64,000 nt of DNA from Roseivivax lentus (GTDB lineage: Bacteria > Pseudomonadota > Alphaproteobacteria > Rhodobacterales > Rhodobacteraceae): positions 1 to 64,000 of the forward strand of contig NZ_FTOQ01000003.1 in NCBI RefSeq assembly GCF_900156805.1, written 5' to 3'. The position numbers and the translations under genes were made by a program. Under the pieces are notes generated by a model. The model was given only the letters and a program-made list of their open reading frames with translations, searched no databases and was not told the origin of the DNA. Of the stretch, positions 57,895 through 64,000 are shown piece after piece. Each line of letters opens with the position of its first letter. Within the stretch, counting starts at the first letter, position 1.

Positions 57895-57912
57895 CGCAGT
57901 GGCGCGGGCGCC

Positions 57913-58221
57913 TTACCCCTCGGGCAATTCCACAAGGATCAGGTCGCGGTCCGATGCGTTGCGCGCATGGCTCAGCGCCTCCTGGTAGGCGTCCGAGCGG
58001 TAGCAGGCCTCCGCCGCCTCGAGCGAGGGGAAGCGCGCCACGACATGGCGTTCGCGGTCCTGGCCGTCCGCGGTTTTGTTGCCTTCCAGCACGACGTATT
58101 TGCCGCCGCGGGCCATGAATTCGCCGCCATGGGCGGCAATCGCGGGGCCCGCAAGCTTGGCGTATTCGCCATAGGCGTCGGCATCGGTCACGTGCACATG
58201 GGCGATCCAGAGTGCGGGCAT
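57913..58221 (-). CDS. DUF1330 family protein
   Basis: 102 residues of the dimeric alpha/beta-barrel DUF1330 family: ALWIAHVHVTDADAYGEYAKLAGPAIAAHGGEFMARGGKYVVLEGN and VVARFPSLEAAEACYRSDAYQEALSHARNASDRDLILVE are typical. A catalytic role has not been established for the family. GGAGGAGA precedes the ATG at 58221. It begins one base after the alaS stop, so the two are co-transcribed. Confidence 0.88.
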   Translation of the reverse strand: MPALWIAHVHVTDADAYGEYAKLAGPAIAAHGGEFMARGGKYVVLEGNKTADGQDRERHVVARFPSLEAAEACYRSDAYQEALSHARNASDRDLILVELPEG

Positions 58222-58222
58222 C

Positions 58223-60886
<2,664 letters not shown>

Positions 60887-60976
60887 CGGGCGGGCATCCG
60901 TGATCCGGGGGTCAAAGGGTTGCGCCGAGATGTATCGCCGGGGGCGGCGGGTGTCCACAAGTGCCGGGTCCGATAC

Positions 60977-61007
60977 GAAAACGCCCCGGACCGCGGGGCC
61001 CGGGGCG
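60977..61007 (-). terminator. Terminator after recA
   Basis: On the minus strand CGCCCCGG and CCGGGGCG form an 8-bp stem with a 10-base loop followed by TTTTCG, between recA (stop 61049) and the alaS start (60886). Confidence 0.75.
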
Positions 61008-61048
61008 ATGAAAGCCCGCAAGGGCTTGAAGAGCGGCGCGGCGGGGCG

Positions 61049-62113
61049 TCAGCCCTCCATCACCTCGCTGTCGTCTTCCTTGCCCAGATGGAATTCCAGC
61101 CCGTGGGCCGCACGGATCTTGTCCTCGATCTCCAGCGCCAGCGCGGTGTTCTCGCGCAGGAAGGTCTTGGCGTTCTCGCGCCCCTGGCCGATCCGTTCGT
61201 CGCCATAGGAATACCAGGCGCCGGATTTCTCCACGACCCCGGCCTTCACGCCGAGATCGACAAGCTCGCCCATCTTCGAGATGCCCTCGCCATACATGAT
61301 GTCGAACTCGACCTGCTTGAAGGGCGGGGCCACCTTGTTCTTCACGACCTTCACGCGGGTCGCGTTGCCCACCACCTCGTCGCGGTCCTTGATCGCGCCG
61401 ATCCGGCGGATATCGAGGCGCACGGAGGAGTAGAACTTGAGCGCGTTGCCGCCCGTCGTCGTCTCGGGGCTGCCGAACATGACGCCGATCTTCATCCGGA
61501 TCTGGTTGATGAAGATCACCATGCAGTTCGAGCGGCTGATCGAGCCAGTCAGCTTCCGCATCGCCTGGGACATCAGGCGCGCCTGAACGCCCACGTTCGA
61601 ATCGCCCATATCGCCTTCGAGTTCCGATTTGGGAGTCAGGGCGGCGACCGAATCGACCACCACCATGTTGACCGCGCCGGAGCGCACCAGCGTATCGGTG
61701 ATCTCGAGCGCCTGTTCGCCGGTATCGGGCTGCGAGATCAACAGCTCGTCGAGATCGACGCCCAGCTTCTTGGCGTATTGCGGATCGAGCGCGTGCTCGG
61801 CGTCGACGAAGGCGCAGACGCCGCCCTTTTTCTGCTGCTCGGCCACGCAATGCAGCGTCAGCGTCGTCTTGCCCGAGGATTCGGGGCCGTAGATCTCGAT
61901 GATCCGGCCCATCGGCAAGCCGCCGATCCCGAGCGCGATATCGAGCCCGAGAGAGCCCGTCGACGTCGCCTCGATGTCGCGCATCGCGTTGTCGCCGCCC
62001 ATCTTCATGATGGAGCCCTTGCCGAATTGCCGCTCGATCTGCGCCAGCGCCGAATCGAGGGCCTTCTGCTTGTCTGCCGTCCGCTTGCTGTCCATGGAGA
62101 GTAGGTCTGCCAT
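61049..62113 (-). CDS. recA: Recombinase A
   Basis: 354 residues. Walker [10 protein letters not shown], the Walker [11 protein letters not shown] region, L1 loop and L2 loop ([31 protein letters not shown]), and [14 protein letters not shown] near the end are all intact. It drives homologous recombination and LexA autocleavage. The ATG at 62113 follows AAAGG. A perfect LexA box lies 56-70 bases upstream. The C-terminus is acidic ([11 protein letters not shown]), as usual. Confidence 0.98.
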   Translation of the reverse strand: MADLLSMDSKRTADKQKALDSALAQIERQFGKGSIMKMGGDNAMRDIEATSTGSLGLDIALGIGGLPMGRIIEIYGPESSGKTTLTLHCVAEQQKKGGVCAFVDAEHALDPQYAKKLGVDLDELLISQPDTGEQALEITDTLVRSGAVNMVVVDSVAALTPKSELEGDMGDSNVGVQARLMSQAMRKLTGSISRSNCMVIFINQIRMKIGVMFGSPETTTGGNALKFYSSVRLDIRRIGAIKDRDEVVGNATRVKVVKNKVAPPFKQVEFDIMYGEGISKMGELVDLGVKAGVVEKSGAWYSYGDERIGQGRENAKTFLRENTALALEIEDKIRAAHGLEFHLGKEDDSEVMEG

Positions 62114-62168
62114 CTTGTGCCTTTCCGTCCTTATTCCACACCCGAAAGGGCGCGGCAATGACTGCGTC

Positions 62169-62183
62169 GTTCACCTCTTGTTC
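62169..62183 (-). promoter_or_regulatory. LexA (SOS) box of recA
   Basis: GTTC-ACCTCTT-GTTC is an exact GTTC-N7-GTTC, the LexA consensus of alphaproteobacteria, in the recA promoter region. It shows that the host uses this box, which supports the one before the radical-SAM gene. Confidence 0.92.
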
Positions 62184-62301
62184 CGTTTTGTATGAGATCA
62201 AAGAGAGAACATTTCAAGAAAATTCGACAGACCTAGCTTTTTCCGCTTTTGGTTAACGGCTAGTTTACGGCGCAACGAAAAACGGCGAGCGGAGCGGGCG
62301 G

Positions 62302-62901
62302 ATGTTGGTTTTCTGGAAAGCGCGGCTGGTGCTGCTGGCCGTGCCGAAAACCGGCACTTCGGCCTATGCCCGGGCGCTGGCGCCTCATGCGGGCATGGTC
62401 GTCAACGATCCGCCCGAGCTGAAACACGCGCCGGTCTATCGCTACAACCGATTCTTCCGCCCGATGTTCGAAAAGATGGGCGCCGAGCAGATGGATGTCA
62501 TGGCGGTCATCCGCGAGCCGATCTCGTGGCTGGGATCGTGGTATCGCTACCGCCAGCGGCCCTTTCTCGACGGCAAGCGCGTGTCGACCAAGGACATCTC
62601 CTTCGATGCCTTCGTCGATGCCTATTGCCGGGGAGAGCGGCCGCCCTTCGCCAATATCGGCGATCAGTCGAAATTCGTCGAGCCGCGCCCCAACGGCACC
62701 GAGGTCACGCATCTCTTCCGCTACGAGGATCAGGGCCGCATCGTCGCATTCCTCGAAGACCGGCTCGGCGTGACGATCGACCTTCCGCGCGCGAACGTGT
62801 CGCCGCGTCGCGACCTCACGCTCAGCCCCGAGATCGAGGCGAAGCTGCGCCGCAAATGCGCCGCCGAGTTCGCCCTCTGGGACCGCATCGGCGACGCCTG
62901 A
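62302..62901 (+). CDS. Sulfotransferase-like P-loop protein
   Basis: 199 residues. AVPKTGTSAYARALAPHAG is a PAPS-binding P-loop of the sulfotransferase fold (PKTGTS). MAVIREPISWLGSWYRYRQRP matches the second, 3'-phosphate-binding element (R-E-P-x-x-W-x-x-S-W-Y-R). The protein is shorter than most sulfotransferases and has no membrane segment. Sulfation of a surface or secreted glycan is a reasonable guess, and the SulP gene alongside could supply sulfate. It is convergent with SulP (10-base gap). Confidence 0.75.
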   Translation: MLVFWKARLVLLAVPKTGTSAYARALAPHAGMVVNDPPELKHAPVYRYNRFFRPMFEKMGAEQMDVMAVIREPISWLGSWYRYRQRPFLDGKRVSTKDISFDAFVDAYCRGERPPFANIGDQSKFVEPRPNGTEVTHLFRYEDQGRIVAFLEDRLGVTIDLPRANVSPRRDLTLSPEIEAKLRRKCAAEFALWDRIGDA

Positions 62902-62911
62902 CCGCGCGCGG

Positions 62912-64000
62912 CTATTGCGCCGCCATGGGCGCGGGTTTGCGTGCCAGCGCGACATGGGCATCGTATTGCGACAGGAAGACCTGCCCGTTCAGATGGTCGA
63001 TGAAATGCGTGCCCTTGAGGCGGTCCATCACCGGGCCCTTCACCTCCGACAAGTGCAGGCCGATGCCAAGCTCTGTCAGCCGCGTATTGATTTCCTCCAG
63101 CGTCTCGAGCGCGGAGTAATCGACGGCGTTCACCGCCGAGAACATCAGCACGACGTTCTTCAGATGCGTATCCTCGGCGACGCGCGCCATCACCATGTCC
63201 TCGAGAAAGCGCGCATTGACGAAATAGAGGTTCTCGTCGACCCGCAGCGTCACCAGCGACGGGCAGCATTCCACCCGGTGGCGCAGGATGTTGCGGAAAT
63301 GCTGGGTGCCGGGCAGGAGGCCCACCTCGGCCACATGCGGCTTCGTCGTCTTGTAGAGATGCAGGAACAGCGACAGGATCACGCCCGAGGCGACGCCGAT
63401 CTCCACTCCGAAGGTCAGCGTCAGCACGATGGTGGCGGCGACGGCGGCGAAATCCTGGCGCGAATAGGTCCAGGTCTTCTTCAGGATCGTGAGGTCCACC
63501 AGCGACAGCACCGCGACGATGATAGTGGCCGCCAGAGTGGTCTTGGGCAGGAAATAGACCAGCGGCGTCAGCGCCACGGCGGCGATGGCGAGGCCCGCCG
63601 CGGTGAAGGCCCCCGCCGCGGGCGTGGCGGCGCCCGCGTCGAAATTCACCACCGACCGGGCAAAGCCGCCGGTGACCGGGTAGCCGCCGGTGAAGGCCGC
63701 GCCCAGATTGGCGGCACCGAGGCCGATCAGTTCCTGGTCCGGATCGATCCGCTGCCGCTTCTTCGCCGCGAGCGTCTGCGCGACCGAGATCGATTCGACG
63801 AAGCCGATCACCGAGATCAGGATCGCGGGCACCAGCAGCGCGCCGATGAGGTCCGGCGACAGGCCGGGCAGGGTCAGGGGCGGCAGGCTTTGCGGCACGT
63901 CGCCCACGATGGCCACGCCGCGCGCCTCCAGCGACAGCCCCCAGGTCACCAGCGTCGTCGCGAAGACGGCGGCCACCGGCCCGGCCTTGGTCAGGATATC
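62912..64000 (-). CDS. SulP family anion transporter with STAS domain (N-terminus cut by window)
   Basis: Only the C-terminal 362 residues are inside the window; the frame is open to the last base. Visible: helices of the SulP transporter including GLGAANLGAAFTGGYPVTGGFARSVVNFDAGAATPAAGAFTA (the conserved P-x-x-G-x-x-S region), AAIVLTLTFGVEIGVASGVILSLF, then a C-terminal STAS domain (VTLRVDENLYFVNARFLEDMV, NVVLMFSAVNAVDYSALETLEEI). These proteins take up sulfate, bicarbonate or dicarboxylates. Confidence 0.9.
   Translation of the reverse strand, partial: DILTKAGPVAAVFATTLVTWGLSLEARGVAIVGDVPQSLPPLTLPGLSPDLIGALLVPAILISVIGFVESISVAQTLAAKKRQRIDPDQELIGLGAANLGAAFTGGYPVTGGFARSVVNFDAGAATPAAGAFTAAGLAIAAVALTPLVYFLPKTTLAATIIVAVLSLVDLTILKKTWTYSRQDFAAVAATIVLTLTFGVEIGVASGVILSLFLHLYKTTKPHVAEVGLLPGTQHFRNILRHRVECCPSLVTLRVDENLYFVNARFLEDMVMARVAEDTHLKNVVLMFSAVNAVDYSALETLEEINTRLTELGIGLHLSEVKGPVMDRLKGTHFIDHLNGQVFLSQYDAHVALARKPAPMAAQ

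Overview
The window looks like a chromosome segment from a marine alphaproteobacterium of the order Rhodobacterales (Roseobacter-type). GC is high and gene order is compact. There are two TRAP transporters, a single-domain-ATPase sugar ABC importer, a Mn-type SitABCD importer under a Fur-family repressor, GTTC-N7-GTTC LexA boxes, and FNR/FixK boxes of the TTGAT-N4-ATCAA type. No rRNA, tRNA or CRISPR array was seen, and there is no intact insertion sequence or phage gene.

Layout. 0-2.5 kb: an acidic clan GH-A-like glycoside hydrolase with a hydrophobic C-terminal tail and an apparently frame-broken signal peptide, then a small membrane protein. 3.3-11.3 kb: a plus-strand block with a TRAP importer (DctP/Q/M), a molybdenum hydroxylase large subunit, a flavin monooxygenase, a maleate-isomerase-like protein and a fumarylacetoacetase-family hydrolase. 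This reads as uptake and breakdown of an aromatic or heteroaromatic acid. 11.4-25.4 kb: an inositol-type regulon with a PhyH dioxygenase, iolB, a Frc-type ABC importer, a LacI regulator, two Gfo/Idh/MocA dehydrogenases, a sugar isomerase/epimerase-fold protein, iolD, iolC, a second IolB-like protein and iolJ. Two copies of one 14-16 bp palindrome mark the two divergent promoters. 25.5-28.1 kb: nitrilase and class I fumarase.

28.3-41.5 kb is a low-oxygen island. It holds a universal stress protein, Hsp20, a FixK-like regulator, an OmpR-type response regulator, a FixL-like heme-PAS hybrid kinase, a CBS-domain protein, a CaCA antiporter, a P-type ATPase and a MacAB-like efflux pump with an L,D-transpeptidase. 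FNR/FixK boxes lie in front of several of these genes. Phased TGTANC repeats lie in front of fixK. Together this resembles the hFixL-FxkR-FixK cascade known from Rhizobium etli.

41.6-45.7 kb: mur and sitABCD with a palindromic Fur/Mur box. 46-50.4 kb: a DEAD-box helicase, then a radical-SAM protein and a DUF4130-UdgX fusion under a LexA box. 50.6-54.5 kb: a second TRAP system whose small permease carries an extra TM2/coiled-coil module. 54.5-55.3 kb: a gene-free repeat region. 55.3-64 kb: typA, a secreted HExxH protein, a DUF1330 protein, alaS, recA (with LexA box), a sulfotransferase-like protein and a SulP transporter cut by the window edge.

The most novel item is a family of three elements of about 170 bp (47.4, 54.7 and 55.0 kb). 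All share nested inverted repeats that can fold as a four-way junction, and one copy has a compensatory base change in the closing stem. This is a candidate structured RNA or miniature mobile element.
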